From Polyodon spathula (taxonomy: Eukaryota > Chordata > Actinopteri > Acipenseriformes > Polyodontidae): a DNA stretch of 64,000 bases. The position numbers and the translations under genes are program-made. Positions 43,952 to 56,860 of this stretch are shown in pieces. Position 1 is the first letter of the stretch, and every line of letters starts with the position of its first letter. The stretch spans positions 38,282,045 to 38,346,044 of the forward strand of contig NC_054548.1 of the NCBI RefSeq assembly GCF_017654505.1, given 5' to 3'. The notes beneath the pieces are model-generated. The model worked only from the letters and a program-made list of their open reading frames with translations. It had not been told where the DNA came from and ran no database searches.

Positions 43952-46555
43952 TGAGAGGTCAAGGGGTAGGGAGGCAGGTCTGAGGGCCACATTTGGTGTC
44001 CAGGATTAAGTTTGGACATCCTGCTATCAAGCATGTACATTTTGTTTCAAGCATCAGATGCAAATACAAAGAGATTGATCTGCACTGCTTCACAGTCCTT
44101 TTCTTAAACTATTCTCCTAACCTCAGTCCCCTACTGATACTACATAGTATTCTTGTATTTCTACTGAAATGGAATGGACATAAACAATGCATTCAGTTTT
44201 TTAATAAACCAAACTGGTGTTGAAAGAGTGCTCCCAGAGCAGGGACACTGTAAAGTAGCTGTGCCATGATTATTAAACATATGTTTTGGAAAACCTGCAT
44301 CCACAGTAAACAATGTCAGTCTGCCTTACAAATTTTCCTGATAGCTAGACCGTCTAGGAGGGCCTTAAAATATTTTGCAAGGGCAGATAAAAGTTGCAAC
44401 CAAGACTAGAGTATTCTGACTAAGCTTACCACTCACAATCAGTTGCACTGAGGATTGGCTTCAGACTGTTAAAAAAAAGGGGCTGTTTGAAAACTAAATT
44501 AAGAGCTACTTGCCAGGTTCTTATGCAAATCCCAATAGTGTAAAGAGGGATTAGGCCTTGCTAACAGGCCCCTGTGCGCTGAAATGATTCCTAATTCACC
44601 AGATCTTCACAAGAGGGCCTTGTGTTGTATATTTTTTTTAAAAAGCTTTAAGATCAATTACCCAAGAGCTGTTACAGTAAATGCTGTTTTTATGCGCTAC
44701 ATAAATTAAACCATGCACAAAAGAAAGCACAAACCAAAGCCTTTAAAGTTATTACAGATTCATAAAAAAACATATCATATCCAGGTTCATCATCACATCA
44801 TATTCCAGGTTCTTGAAAATTTCCATTGTTTGTTTTTTTTGATGATGTTTAAAAAAGAAATCCTAGTAATTCAACTCTTTGTACACCTATTACTTTACCC
44901 CTTTGTCAGGCTGAAAATGGCTACAGTGAAATGTGTATGCATCATAAATAAACTACTGGTGTAGCTGTCTGCTTAAGATTTACTTAAGATTTGCGTAATT
45001 GTTCGCAGCATTTGAAAAAAGGAAAAAATATTGCTTCATTGAAAAGGTGCACAATACATGAGGAGCATGTAGTGTGTAATTGTACAGCTGGGGTTATCAA
45101 GAAAAAAACATAGTGAATGAAAATGTAAATTGTTTTTTTTTTATTAATTTATTCTTTCACTGTAAATGTGCAGCAGTAATAATTACTAGAAAAGTAATTA
45201 ACATTTTAAATATAAATAGAAAGCCCCACTGCTACAACACCTTTACCAGCTCTTGCTAGTCGTTAGTCATTAGTGGCATACATTTTACTGTAAAATAAAC
45301 AAAGATCTAGAAAAATGAGAGGTAAATAGTAGAGTCAAACAACCATGTGCACAAAGATGGCATGGATCAAGGCTTGCAGTGCAAGCGTTAGAAACCCTTG
45401 CAGGCAGAGCACCTGCCACAGTTGAGTAAAGGTCCCTGCCACCATGGCGAGCAAGTGCCACCAGCAACCAGCACCTGCCAGACTAGGCCAGAATCCAGGG
45501 ACCCGGTCACCAGTGTCCATTAACTCAGGACAGTGGGAGGGAAAAGGGATTAAGTCCACACATTTCTGTTAAAGCGTTGTTCATTTTAGAGAAAACATTT
45601 TAGAGAAAGCTATTTGAAGAGGTCTGAATTACTATAGGAGCCATACTTCTCCCACAATCCTGCTTTCACTTCTATAACAGTCTCCCAGGCTCTAGAAACC
45701 CATCTTTATAGGATTTACATTTACATAATGATTACAAATAACCATCTGTCTGCTGCTACTTTTTCAATCTGCCCCATAGTCCCCCGAGCCCCTCATTGAT
45801 GGTCAAAGCAGAAAAGCCTAGAAGGAAAAGCTATGGGCCTGTCAGGAGGCTCAGAATAATTGCATTCTTATCCTGTCTCTTTTTTCTTCCTTTTTTCCCA
45901 AATATATTGAGCCTCTGAGGAAAGAGCAAACCCTGCTTATGTTTTGTTCCCCTCTCTGCAAATTGAACTGACTTATAATATAGCTGCATCTGTCAGACTG
46001 GCTGCAGGCAATATAAACAGATACCAGCAAAATATAAATGTACTCTTAGTGATTCAGCAACCTGTGCTTCACCGTTGCCAACACCCAAAACAGCAGGTAG
46101 CAACTTGCATTGTGTTAACCTCTGTATGATCTTTGATGTGACTTATTGAAAGCTTGCCAAAAACACATACTTATACTTTCAAATAAAGAAAGTTAAATTG
46201 AGACAGAATTTGCAGGACTGAAATTTTAGGACTTGTTAGCAATGTTTTAATACTTTTCTGATTGGTCTAAATACAACTTATTGTGGACCCCAAAAGCATG
46301 TCTTGATGTTATGGCTCCTTTCATAGTTATGTTCCTGATGGCAGTGGTCTTCCTTGTAAATGTTGGTATGTCAAACTTCAGTAAGCAATGAAGTGCACAC
46401 ACTATACTGGCAGTGCAACATTTCCTAACTGGAAGTACAAAAGACTACAAGGGAACAAATCTGGGGTAGAATGGAACAGTAGCCATAATACAATCATTTG
46501 ACTGGCATGCTCTATTTTTTGTTGCCATTGCCTTAATTATTTTACCCTAACACTT
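43952..46555 (-). other. upstream ROBO2 intron
   Basis: 2.6 kb. 45330-45560 is GC-richer and keeps a 74-codon minus-strand frame without family resemblance; it may be an unrecognised repeat. Nothing else seen. Confidence 0.5.
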
Positions 46556-46710
46556 ACAGTCAACTCTCATTAATAGGAATTAATAGCCATTTTTTGTGTG
46601 TCTCAGAGGTGGCAACCATCCAATGAAAAGTATTATACATTTTAAAAAGTACTGTGCATGTTATTGAAAATGCAATTGTAAATTAGATTTATAAAGGTAT
46701 ATATTGTGTA
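46556..46710 (+). repeat. dispersed repeat, copy 1 (Tigger-like end?)
   Basis: CAGTCAACTCTCATTAATA, then AATGAAAAGTATTATACATT, then an ATTGTAAATTAGA block. The same order of motifs recurs at 48311-48535. The start resembles pogo/Tigger-type ends, but this is weak. Confidence 0.45.
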
Positions 46711-46829
46711 AGCAGGACTCAGAGACTCTTGAACTTGCAATCTATATATATACTAAAAGACTACTTAACTTCCAAAGGGGTTCTTGGTGTTACAGTCATT
46801 CTAACTTGAGTTGCAGAAAGCACTGTAGT

Positions 46830-47250
46830 AGGCTGTCAAAGGAAGTTTTGGAAGAAGCAGATCAGGGTCCTGGAGTCAGAGAGTATACTTTTTTTTTTTT
46901 TATTTGCTATTTCATATTTCTTCAGGAATCAGAGAGTGGTTGGAAAGTGTTTTTCATTGTTCTTGTTGAACATGTGGCCAGGACTGCACATAGACTGTGT
47001 AGCCTTGCTAAAACATTACTTCTGGTTTAATATGCTTAAGGTGTGAAAGGAACAATTTATTAAAATACAGTTAGGAATGTGTCTTGGGATCATGTTAATG
47101 TTAAAAAGGGACAAGTTTAAATTGTAGATTTATAGAGTTGCTTGAAGGTGTTATTATTTAGGCATTTTGTAAAGACTAATGTTATGAGGCTGTCAGTGGA
47201 AGTTTTGGAAACTAGAAGCAGATGATCAGGGACCTGAAGTCAGAGAACAT
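46830..47250 (+). repeat. local direct duplication
   Basis: GGAAGTTTTGGAAGAAGCAG followed by ATCAGGGTCCTGGAGTCAGA (about 46842-46880) recurs diverged at about 47199-47247 (GGAAGTTTTGGAAACTAGAA, GATCAGGGACCTGAAGTCAG). Confidence 0.7.
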
Positions 47251-47302
47251 AGTTGTATAATTGCATTTTTATGCTGTGTCATGTTTCTTTCAGACTGGTT
47301 TT

Positions 47303-47392
47303 AATAAACCACCATTTCTTCACTATATTTCTAATAAACCACCATTTGTTCACTATATTTCTAATAAACCACCATTTGTTTTCTATATTTCT
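47303..47392 (+). repeat. 30-bp tandem repeat, three units
   Basis: Units begin at 47303, 47333 and 47363, each AATAAACCACCATTTSTT... with few changes. Confidence 0.95.
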
Positions 47393-48753
47393 ATCTCTGT
47401 GCATGATCCTCAGGACCCAGTTATAAATATTCCAACAACACGCAGAGATACATTGACAAAGTGTTTGTGGGAGTGTTGAAATCTGCAGCATCATCTTTCT
47501 TTTTCTTGCATAGCGGTGAAGGATAATGCACATTTTTTGCACGACTTCATGGGAAGAATGCATGAGTAGTATGGCTTACTCGAAAACTGGCTATGGCAAC
47601 TCGAAATGCATCATAGGATCTATAGTCCCAAAACAGCAGTGAAATACAGCTAAATACACACTAATCTGGATGCTTATCCCAATATCCTTTACACAAGTTG
47701 TTTAATTCAAAATGTTTGCTCAAAGAATACATTTGTGTTAAAATGAATCGATATTACAAGAAGTCATTTACAATAAGCAACTGCTAAAGTTGGCCGGTAT
47801 AAAATTCAAAGTATCAGGAAATTTATATAATTCAATTTTAATGACAATTGGATAGGGGATATGCATTTATTAACATTGTACACAGACAAGTAAGGAATAC
47901 AATTTAAATAAATTTCTACAGTATGTTTTTATTTCCTTTTAAAATTGGGGTTAGGTTAATAGTGTTCAAATTCAGATTTGCTTCTTTGAGTACCATCACT
48001 GTGATTTGATCTTTGTATGAAATATTTTCTGAATTGTTTCACTGTGCACATAGAGCTCATAGCCATGGGGCATCCAACATCCTAATGATAAAGTTTTTTT
48101 TTTTTTTTGGTTTGTTTTTTCCATTAAAGTCTCTAAATGATATTCAATGCATGTATTTTCTTTTATGTCAATGAAGAACATTGCTAAGGATTTAACAGGA
48201 ACTAAAACCCCTTTAGTAACTATAGCTCAATGCTACAGTTTAATTTCTCATTATAAAATATGTTTATGTGTGTTCTTTCACACTTCAGTGGTGAAGTATG
48301 TATGGAAATACAGTTGACTGTCATTAATACACATTTCAAGAAACCCATAAAAAATTGTTGTATCAGTAATTTGTATTATGAGTAGTCTAAACTAATGTTT
48401 TTATTGACATTACAGTAATACTGAAATCAAATTTCAATTACAGTACAATGAAAAGTATTATGCATTTAAAAATAACGGGCATTGTATTAAAAATACAGTT
48501 GTAAATGAACTTCTAAAAAAGTATACATTGCAAATGAACTGCTTTTAAAATCTACATATCCCAGCTGCTGTGCAAAGTTCTCTGCCTTACATTTCATAGT
48601 GATCCCTGATACAGGCACACTCTGATTATGGGCATTTTTTCACCACAAAAGCAAGGCCTCGTCAACATTAGGGTATTGAGCACCCACAGTTTGCTGCTCG
48701 TAGGCCTGTGTTATTGTATAGTGCTGGGAACTGAGAGGTTTTTAATAAGCAGC
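47393..48753 (-). other. upstream ROBO2 intron/flank
   Basis: AT-rich. It contains the second copy of the dispersed repeat at 48311-48535; otherwise nothing recognised. Confidence 0.5.
48311..48535 (+). repeat. dispersed repeat, copy 2 (Tigger-like end?)
   Basis: CAGTTGACTGTCATTAATAC, then AATGAAAAGTATTATGCATT, then CAGTTGTAAATGAAC, in the same order and orientation as 46556-46710. Confidence 0.45.
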
Positions 48754-48778
48754 ATATATATATATATATATATATATA
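48754..48778. repeat. (TA)n microsatellite
   Basis: About 12 TA units directly left of a solo LTR. Confidence 0.95.
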
Positions 48779-48780
48779 GT

Positions 48781-49008
48781 TGTCACAGAGACGGCCAAGT
48801 GGGCGGCGTCAGAACCAGGAAGGAATGAAATACACATAGACAGGACAGATGAGTTGAAATGATGATGGCGCTTGCTTGCGCCGGTTTATTGTAAATAAAA
48901 GGGTTTAAACAAACAGAAAACAACAGGACACGGCACTCTATGCCAAAATAAAAAGACAAACAAAAATGGACTAGTACTAAACAAAAATATGGTGAGCAGA
49001 TACTTTAC

Positions 49009-49074
<66 letters not shown>

Positions 49075-49431
49075 TATTATTACCTCCGTCTCCAATCCCG
49101 TTCTCCACTCACCGAACACCCAACCGCGAGTATGTGACAACGTGCATCTATATATACTGTTGTGCTGGGATTCAATTACCAATTAATTATTCACTTGAAT
49201 CCCAGCACGTGAATTAATAAAGTGCAATTCCCCGTGCTCACATATTACTACATTTTACTTGCACGTGAAGTGCTGCGCAATCCTCGTGCCTAAATACACA
49301 TATACATTTTAAACACTTGTGTTACACAGACCCGTTTATATCCCGCGTACCAATGTCTATACACCAACATTTAAACACACCACACGCAACACATAACAGA
49401 TAATATACACAGGGGAGGGCACTTTGTTACA
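48781..49431 (-). mobile_element. solo LTR, family 2
   Basis: On the minus strand it begins TGTAACAAAGTGCCCTCCCC and ends GTCTCTGTGACA (651 bp, TG...CA). A perfect 5-bp target duplication ATAGT flanks it (48776-48780 and 49432-49436). A minus-strand AATAAA signal lies near 48885. Inside are an (ATT)n run (49010-49082) and a perfect 14-bp inverted repeat (49162-49175 with 49195-49208). It has no sequence relation to family 1. Confidence 0.88.
49010..49082. repeat. (ATT)n microsatellite inside the solo LTR
   Basis: About 24 trinucleotide units; it produces false Leu- and Asn-run frames. Confidence 0.97.
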
Positions 49432-49436
49432 ATAGT

Positions 49437-52430
49437 ATACAACATTTCGTGAACATAATTTATCAGGTATGTTTTTGTTTTTCCTTATTACTGATAATAA
49501 CAGAATTAATAACTATTATTATATTTATAAATATTTATTTTGAGAAAATAAAGCCAAGTAGTGTCCATTATTGGTTATAAAGACTCTGAGAATAAATGTG
49601 TATTATGTCATTGCAATCACTCAGGTGAAACAATGTCTTGCGATTTGCCCAAACATCAATATGTCCTGGGGGAGCATCCCACTGAAAAATGCTTGGTCCA
49701 GAAAGGGTTAACAGTGTGGACTCAGCACTACATCTTGCAATATGCCGTTTGTTTTAAGTTCCCTCTCCCCAGCTTTCTCAATAAACATATCTCTGGAAAG
49801 AATCCTCAATCTGATCGTTAAAATTCCCACCAGCTATCTCATTATCCCTATGCAATAAATAGGTTGAAGCATCAGTAATTCTGACAGCTTAACAGACAAG
49901 GATAAACCAAAATTACAAATTCAATAGGTCTTGGTTTCACAATAAAATAAATAAAAAAAGGTTTGAATTCAATTGTTTTTCTGTGCATTATTTGGTACAC
50001 TGGTCTAGCTCTTATTTACAATCATAAATCATGAAAAAAAAAAAAAAGTTTTTCTCGCTTTGATTGGCAAATAAGCTTCATATTCTGAAGGGAAGATGAA
50101 CTAATTAACATGAGACGACAACCATAACATGAAAAAAAAACTGTCAAACGCATAGTTCCACATCAGCAACTTAAAACACTGATTCAGCTAAACATGTAGG
50201 AATTATTTAGACTGGGAATAGGTTGCCATTAACCATTTTCCATTAACCAGGATCCAATAATAGATATGTATAGTATATCTATTATTTAGAATTGGTCTAA
50301 AGCATGCCTATTTCAAGCTAAATCACAATTCCCAAGATATACTGTGACTAAAAACTAGGACTAATATTACGTACAGATGAATGTACTGTACATATGGGCA
50401 CTTCCATTATATCTCTAGTATGATATGTAGTAGTTTTGTTACATTTTTGCCACTAAGTTCCTTTAAGTTAATCCACTGTAAAATATTTTATGTATTCTGG
50501 GGACAGGCTTTCTGTCAGCTAGTCCAATGCTTGGTAAATCCTTCTTTGAAATTCAGATCAAGTTGGTATCATTATCCTCTGGAGAAAAAACAAGTGCCAC
50601 CTGCAGGATAAGCGCATTAAGGTTTAGTATGCATACCTGCTGAGGGCCCCCTCTGTTAACAAAGGGACATTGTAAAAGATGTGGGATAGTTACTGGATTT
50701 TATAAGGACTTAAGGGTATTTTAGACTTAGGCAAATAATGCCTATATATACACTTTACAGCATAAATCATACATTTGCCACCTGACTCTGGGTGTTGCAA
50801 GAACTCTCAACCGAGCCTAACTTGTTTGACAAGAAGATACAAGTGGAGAAAATTGGCAGGAAAAACAAAGCACAATAGTGTAACTGTGACTTCGTTACAT
50901 TGTGCATAATGATAAGTAATTAGGGGCGAATGGGCCAGTTGAGTCATGGGGTACATTTTTAATTAAGCAATTACATTGGGTTTGAGTATGGTGTCCAGGG
51001 TCACTTTGAACCTAAAGTAAACTACTTTGAGTGATGCCTAGAAAGTAGCATAGACCAAAGCTATTTTCTACAGTCAATGTTAAAATAGGTCGATGCTTCA
51101 TGACAACCCCTAATGCTTGTGTACTTTTAACCATATTGACATGTTGTCCTACAGTTAAATATGCTGTCATTATTAGAAATAGAGTAGATTTAGTTTGATT
51201 GTTTTTCTTTTATGCCAGCACCTTGATAAGTACTTGCTCAGTTGAAATAAGTATAGTGTGTTTAGATTCACGAACCCCTCTAAACAACCCCCTTTGAAGT
51301 CTTCCCCTTCCAAGGGTACTTTTTCAACTCCAGCAATAAACTGAGTGAATAGGAACCAATGGTCAATATATTAATAACAATAATGCACACAATGTTAGGG
51401 ATCACACCAGCATGCCCTGGAAATATGTGTGTTCACTCTGAAACAATATAACTAACTCTTAATGAACCTCTCCCTTCCCCCTACTACAATCAATTTAGTC
51501 TAATCCTTGCTTTATGGTAATGTATAGTTCATTAACATGTCAGTTAAAAACTCATTAAAATGCACACTAAGAGGTAATGGCTTCATTACAGTAATATGTT
51601 GTAAAGCAAAAAGAAAAATAACACTGCTTTATAATCATTTAATTGTGGCCAGAACTGAATGCATTTGCATAGTAATAAGGGATGCTCAATAATTTCTGCA
51701 GTGCTCAGTAATTAACAGGGCTATAATTAAAGATACATTTTCAAAAAATAATTCCGGCTCCTTCTAAACTTCTTGCTGCTTTCATTTTAATTGGGAGACA
51801 TGGGGGAACAAGGGTACACATGGATTTCAATGACTTATAAAAAGAGATGAAACCTTTTCAGGGTATACGGTTCTGGGTTCTTAAACCCTAGTAAGGCTGG
51901 CCACCTGTTAAATTGTCTGAATTGTAAATCAGTGAAAATGGAATGGTGTGATTTACTGACAACCCAAAGCCTTGACTTCAGAATAGTGGTAAACCTACAA
52001 ATACTCACATCAGGTGCGCTAAGGCTTAACAAGAATATAATATTTGCCTAGAGCCTTCAATCTGAATCTCACAACAGGGTTTTGGTATTGATCTCAGTAG
52101 ATACAAAAAGCACAAAAAAATACCAGTCTATAGTTAACGAGCAGACCCAATGATTCCCTCTGTTAGCTAAAATGTTAAAGTGGGTTGTAGTCAAATGCAC
52201 ACATATTTAATGTACGAACCAAGTGTGCTAGCACTACCAAAGGTATCCCTGGGCTGCTACACGTTGTTATAGAAATATTTTGTGTTTTGTATTTTTTAAA
52301 CAGAATTGCTAGTTTAAGAAGAAACTAGTAAATTGGTGACCAGCAAATACCAGAATGAAACCAATACTTATATAGTCATACCCAAAAATACCCTGTCCCA
52401 ATGCTACATTGAGAATGATTAACTAAACTG
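49437..52430 (-). other. upstream ROBO2 intron/flank
   Basis: 3 kb with no recognised element. 51580-51790 is unique-looking with an octamer-like ATTTGCAT and TAATTA cores and could be regulatory. Confidence 0.4.
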
Positions 52431-52539
52431 TTCATTTTCTTCATCACTGGAGTTTTGTCAACAAAAGCATGTACCTGTGCTGGCCCTGCACAGGTACATG
52501 CTTTTGTTGACAAAACTCCAATGATGAAGAAAAAATGAA
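52431..52539. repeat. long near-perfect hairpin (inverted repeat)
   Basis: Arms 52431-52480 and 52488-52539 around a 7-nt loop (TGGCCCT). 33 consecutive base pairs are perfect (52448-52480). Outward there is then one mismatch and a 2-nt length difference in an A/T run. Recent origin is likely because the arms have hardly diverged. Confidence 0.95.
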
Positions 52540-53589
52540 ATTAAAAAAATTAGTTCAGTGATGAACTAAACTAAACTAAAAAGAGTGTCCAAAGCCAGTA
52601 AGCAGGCAATCTTAGAACACTGGAAACTTGCCACCATTCACTCTACCCAGTCTCTTTCCACATGATGGTCTCCAGTAAAGTAATCACATGTTCCCTCAGA
52701 ATTACGGTGACAAAATCACATTGTTCTCACTACCTTTTCCCACATGATGTGGTGTTAGTAAAAGGCAGTAGCCCAGCCCTGCCCACGTCTTTAATTGACC
52801 TCATGGAGAGTGTTATCCAGAGCTGCTCAAGCAGTGCTAATGGTTTCTGTCTACTTCTTGCACATGGTGTGGCTAGCACATGCTACAGCTGGAAAAGGCT
52901 AATAGGGGTGTGTAATGTCTGCACAGTGTAGCAGAATCTCACAAGGTCCAGAGAGGCCACAAATAACCTCTTCTGAGTCTCCACTGCTTAAACTTTGGGA
53001 AGGAATAATGAGTAACCGTGTTTGCGTGTGCTCATTGACGACTTTAACAACCACAAAGATTTTCATATAATTCTAATATATATAGTCATCTGACAAGGAT
53101 AATATGCTGTAGGCAACATATGGTCCTGCCAACAAACAAAGATAATGTAAAATAAATGTATATTTATTCGGATTTGTGTTTTTACTTCCCCCTTTGCTTT
53201 ATTTAAAAACTGGCTTGGTATAGGTGTACAATATCACAGTTAAATTATTTTTGCTTTTTTAGATTTACTCAGTGTCATCTGCTTCAGTCAGGTTTAAAGT
53301 ACCCCTGCCTCAATATAGCTTTCATAATCATTCCTATCGCCAGAATGTGATCATTAACATGTCCCCCTACAATGCTCTGCCCCTACAGGATATAATATAA
53401 AATCTGAAAGAAGCTGCCACATAGAGTAAATGTGGTATTTCACTAGGGGGAACATTGTTGCAGGAGGGCAGGGTGATAGTTAAGAGCGGTAATGGTGTAC
53501 CAGATGTACTTAGAGGTTAGACATGATTCTGAGAGCTATAAAGAGGCCAATGTGAGTGCTGTAAATAGGAAGAAATACAAAATCTAAAC
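52540..53589 (-). other. upstream ROBO2 intron/flank
   Basis: 1 kb, nothing recognised on either strand. Confidence 0.5.
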
Positions 53590-53936
53590 CAGAAGCTCCC
53601 ACATTTTCTTGGCCCAAGGCCCCCTGTGATACCAGGTATCTTGACTGAGGACCCCACCTGAAATTTAGATTTTGAGAAGTGAGATGGGTTGTTTGTTTGT
53701 ACAGGTAGAAATACTATTGCTTTCATGATGTTAATTTCTTGGATGTTCGAGAAACAGCTCCATAGTAACTATACACTGTATGACTCCAAATAACTGTACA
53801 CTGTATGACTCCAATAACATAAACTGCCTGGGAGTGGTATGGTTTATGTTATAGGGGAAGACAATATGTCAATAACTTCTACCAAAACCATGGCAGAAAT
53901 CCTTCATTTAGTTATTTAATTATATATAAACACACT

Positions 53937-55209
53937 GAGTGTACAAAACATTAATAACACTTGCTCTTTCCATGAAAGAATGGCGAGGTGAATCCAGGTA
54001 AAAGCTATGATCCCTTATTGATGTAACCTGTTAAATCCACTTCAATCAGTGTAGATGAAGGGGAGACAGGTTAAATAAGGATTTTTAAACCTTGACACAA
54101 TTAAGACATGGATTGTGTATGTATGTCATTCAAAGGGTAAATGGGCAAGACAAAAGATTTAAGTGCCTTTGAACGGGGTATGGTAGTAGGTGCCAGGCTC
54201 GCCAGTTTGAGTGTGTCAAGAACTGCAACGCTGCTGGGTTTTTCAGGCTCAGCAGTTTCTCGTGTGTATCAAGGATGGTCCACCACCCAAAGGACATCGA
54301 GCCAATGGCAGGCCAGTGGTCGAAAACTGCTCATTGATGAAAGAGGCCAAAGGAGGCTGACACAAATTGTGCAGAGGAACAGATGGGCTACAGTTAGTCA
54401 ACTGACAGTCCAGTACAACATTGGTTCCGAAAGACCCATAAAAAAATGCACAACTCGTCGTACCTTGACATGAATGGGGTACTGCAGCCGATGACCTAAC
54501 AGAGTTCCACTTCTTTCAGCAAAACACAAGAAACTGCGGTTGCAATGGGCTAAGGAACAAAAACACTGGACACTGGAGGATTGGAAAAACATTGCCTGGT
54601 CTGATGAATCCTGTTCCCTGCTGTTTCACGCCAATGGGAGGACTAGGGTATGGAGAAAACCACATGAGTACATGCATCCATCATGCCACGTGTCAACATT
54701 GCAGGCTGGTGGTGGTGGTGTGATGGTGTGGGGTGTGTTTTCATGGTACGCATTGGGCTCCTTGATAAAAGTGGAGCAACATTTGAATGCCACAGGGTAT
54801 CTGAACATCATTGCCAATCAGGTGCATCCCTTCATGGCAGCAGTGTATCCATCTGCTAATGGATTTTTTCAGCAGGATAATGCCTCATGCCACAAGGCAA
54901 GGATTGTCCAGGAATGGTTCCACGAACATGACAGTGAATTCAGCTTACTGCAGTGGCCTGCCCAGTCAATAGATCTCAGTCCAATTGAGCATCTGTGGGA
55001 TGAGATGGAACGAGCTATTCGGAGTAGAGATCCACTACCAGCCAACTTGACACAAATGTGGGAAGCATTGGAGTCAACATGGGCCAGCATCCCTGTGGAA
55101 CGCTTTCAACACCTTGTAGAGTCCATGCCCTGACGAACTGAGGCTGTTCTGAGGTCAAAAGGGAGTGCAACTCAATATTAGGAAGGTGTTCCTAATGTTT
55201 TGTACACTC
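53937..55209 (+). mobile_element. DD36E-type Tc1/mariner element, copy 2 (near full length)
   Basis: 1.27 kb with terminal inverted repeats GAGTGTACAAAACATTA... at 53937 and its complement ending at 55209. It has one plus-strand transposase frame. The second-Asp to Glu spacing of 36 fits the DD36E (Incomer-like) subfamily of Tc1/mariner as I know it. Confidence 0.88.
54141..55133 (+). pseudogene. DD36E-type Tc1/mariner transposase with two TGA stops
   Basis: A DNA transposase that would bind its terminal repeats and cut and paste into TA. The single reading frame runs from [20 protein letters not shown] to the end HLVESMP, about 330 codons, the normal size. The N-terminal helix-turn-helix is at residues 1-110. 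The catalytic core has WSDES (first Asp), QQDNASCH (second Asp) and [10 protein letters not shown] (Glu, 36 residues later). Only two codons interrupt it: TGA at 54471-54473 and TGA at 54492-54494. Both lie where relatives have Arg, consistent with CGA-to-TGA change at CpG. No frameshift is needed. Confidence 0.88.
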
Positions 55210-55467
55210 AATGTATAAAGTGCATTCATAAAATTGCCTATGTTGTGCTCCTTAGCACCCCCGTTTGAAGTATAATGGTGCATGCTGTTATTGTTGACAA
55301 CAATGTTGATTTTAAAAAAACTCCAGTAATTTAATAGCAGCATTAATTCTGAGGATCATTGCTCTGTCAGGGTCTCTGAGAGAAAACAGTTTTGCATGTG
55401 CTACGGGCCCCCTGAAACCATCTTGTGAACCTTCAGGGGTCCCCGGCCCCCAGTGTGGGAACTCCTG

Positions 55468-56180
55468 ATTAAATAGCAAGCCCTCTATACCCTTTAAGAA
55501 ACACTGCCACCTCTATCCTTTTTTTTTTTTTTTTTTTTAGCTTACTGTACTTATAATGTCAGAGGAAATATAACTGCCTTGTTCATTGCTGGGCAGTTTC
55601 AGCCAAACATTCTGTACAATATTCGAAACACATCCTGTCAAATGAATAACTAAATTGTGGAGTGCTGTCTTAAAGGACAGAATAATAATTAAAACTAAAA
55701 AAAGTTTAATGTTGCAGTTGACATTGTATCATTAAAAACCTCTTTTGTCAGTGTGCATATTTTATTTATCTTTATTAGGGTTAAATAAAAGCCCTCTTTG
55801 CTACAGGGCATTGCTGAGGACTGGTGCCTGCCTTCCTATTACTGAGCAAGTAATTGGGTTCTTAATAACCTCCATCTAAGTGGTTTTGGGCTTGTAAAAT
55901 ATGTCATTCTTCCACATCAGACCCCTTTAATTAAGCTCTCTGTTGGAGATGAATAGTTTTATCAACCGTAGCCTGATGAGCAACCATTCAGCATGGGATA
56001 CATAGGATACATTCATTTGATAGAACAATGGTTTTATTGCTACTGTACCCATATTCATGTACATTTATTATGCTGTATTAGTTCCTCTCTGATGACCCAT
56101 ATCTTATTAGGTTTCCTTTTAAGAACCCAAATTTATGCAAAAGTAACATTTTATAGTGTTTCATATTATACTGAATACTA
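55468..56180 (-). other. upstream ROBO2 intron/flank
   Basis: A poly(T) tract at about 55519-55538; otherwise nothing recognised. Confidence 0.5.
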
Positions 56181-56186
56181 GAAGAC

Positions 56187-56860
56187 CTCTCACCCCTCGT
56201 TATACTGCCCCTTGCTATACTGCAGATTCGGGTATTTCGCTCCTGGATTGGCTCCCCATTTTTACTGTGTAACTGTGTATGCCTTAGTTGCAATATACGT
56301 AGGCTGTTACAAATTACTGTTCATTTTATTTCATACTGCACATCACAAACAACAATATACAAAATTGTTTAAAACAAAGCATTAATATCGTACTGTTATC
56401 ACATACACACGCATTGCACAATAACACAAAGCAAATTAAATAGCTACTTGCTGAAGCGGTTTTTATTTTAGCCAAAGAGGTGTGCACCTGTGGCAGCAAT
56501 GCACTAACAAAAGTCACAAGGCAGTGACGTCAGCTCCCTAGCAACAAGCCTCTTATGTTGGGAATGGATTCTTTCAATGCAGCAGAAGACTCATGAAAAT
56601 TAACTGGAGACTAAAGTTAATGAGAAGCAATTACCCTCCACTGTACGAGTTAAAACGGTGTGCTGCTTATACGAAAAATGAGGAAAAGCAGGTAGAGGAT
56701 TTATACTGGACCCCAACGCATCCGATAAAACGAGAGTGGTTGTACAGTATTTGTTAGCGTATTTGTTTTTCTATGAGTCCCTCACTATATTGCAGCCCTC
56801 GATATATAGCGTATTTATGTTGGACCCCGATACTCGCGATATATCAAGTAGGTGGTGTAT
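56187..56860. repeat. possible non-autonomous pogo/Tigger-like repeat
   Basis: Blocks with CCTCGTTATACTGCCCC and GCAGATTCGGGTATTTCGC (56195-56240), and CCTCACTATATTGCAGCCC with CGATATATAGCG (56778-56850), bracket CpG-containing sequence. The CCTCGNTATA style resembles Tigger-type ends, but the two blocks are not clean inverted repeats. Confidence 0.3.

Larger units (their letters stand above)
53590..55467. mobile_element. probable hAT-like element interrupted by a Tc1/mariner insertion
   Basis: Left end CAGAAGCTCCCACATTTTC; right end, inverted, CAGGAGTTCCCACACTGGGG. Both continue into GGCCCCCTG-like sequence. This is the CAGNGNTTCCCA style of hAT terminal repeats (general knowledge). The 1.27 kb DD36E element lies within. 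I do not see an 8-bp target duplication, so the class is tentative. Confidence 0.4.

Noticed and set aside
45285..45559. 74- and 60-codon minus-strand frames in a GC-richer patch
   Set aside because: They overlap in different frames and neither resembles a known domain; kept only as a note in the intron entry.
54398..55090. Minus-strand frames within the DD36E element
   Set aside because: Shadows of the plus-strand transposase frame.
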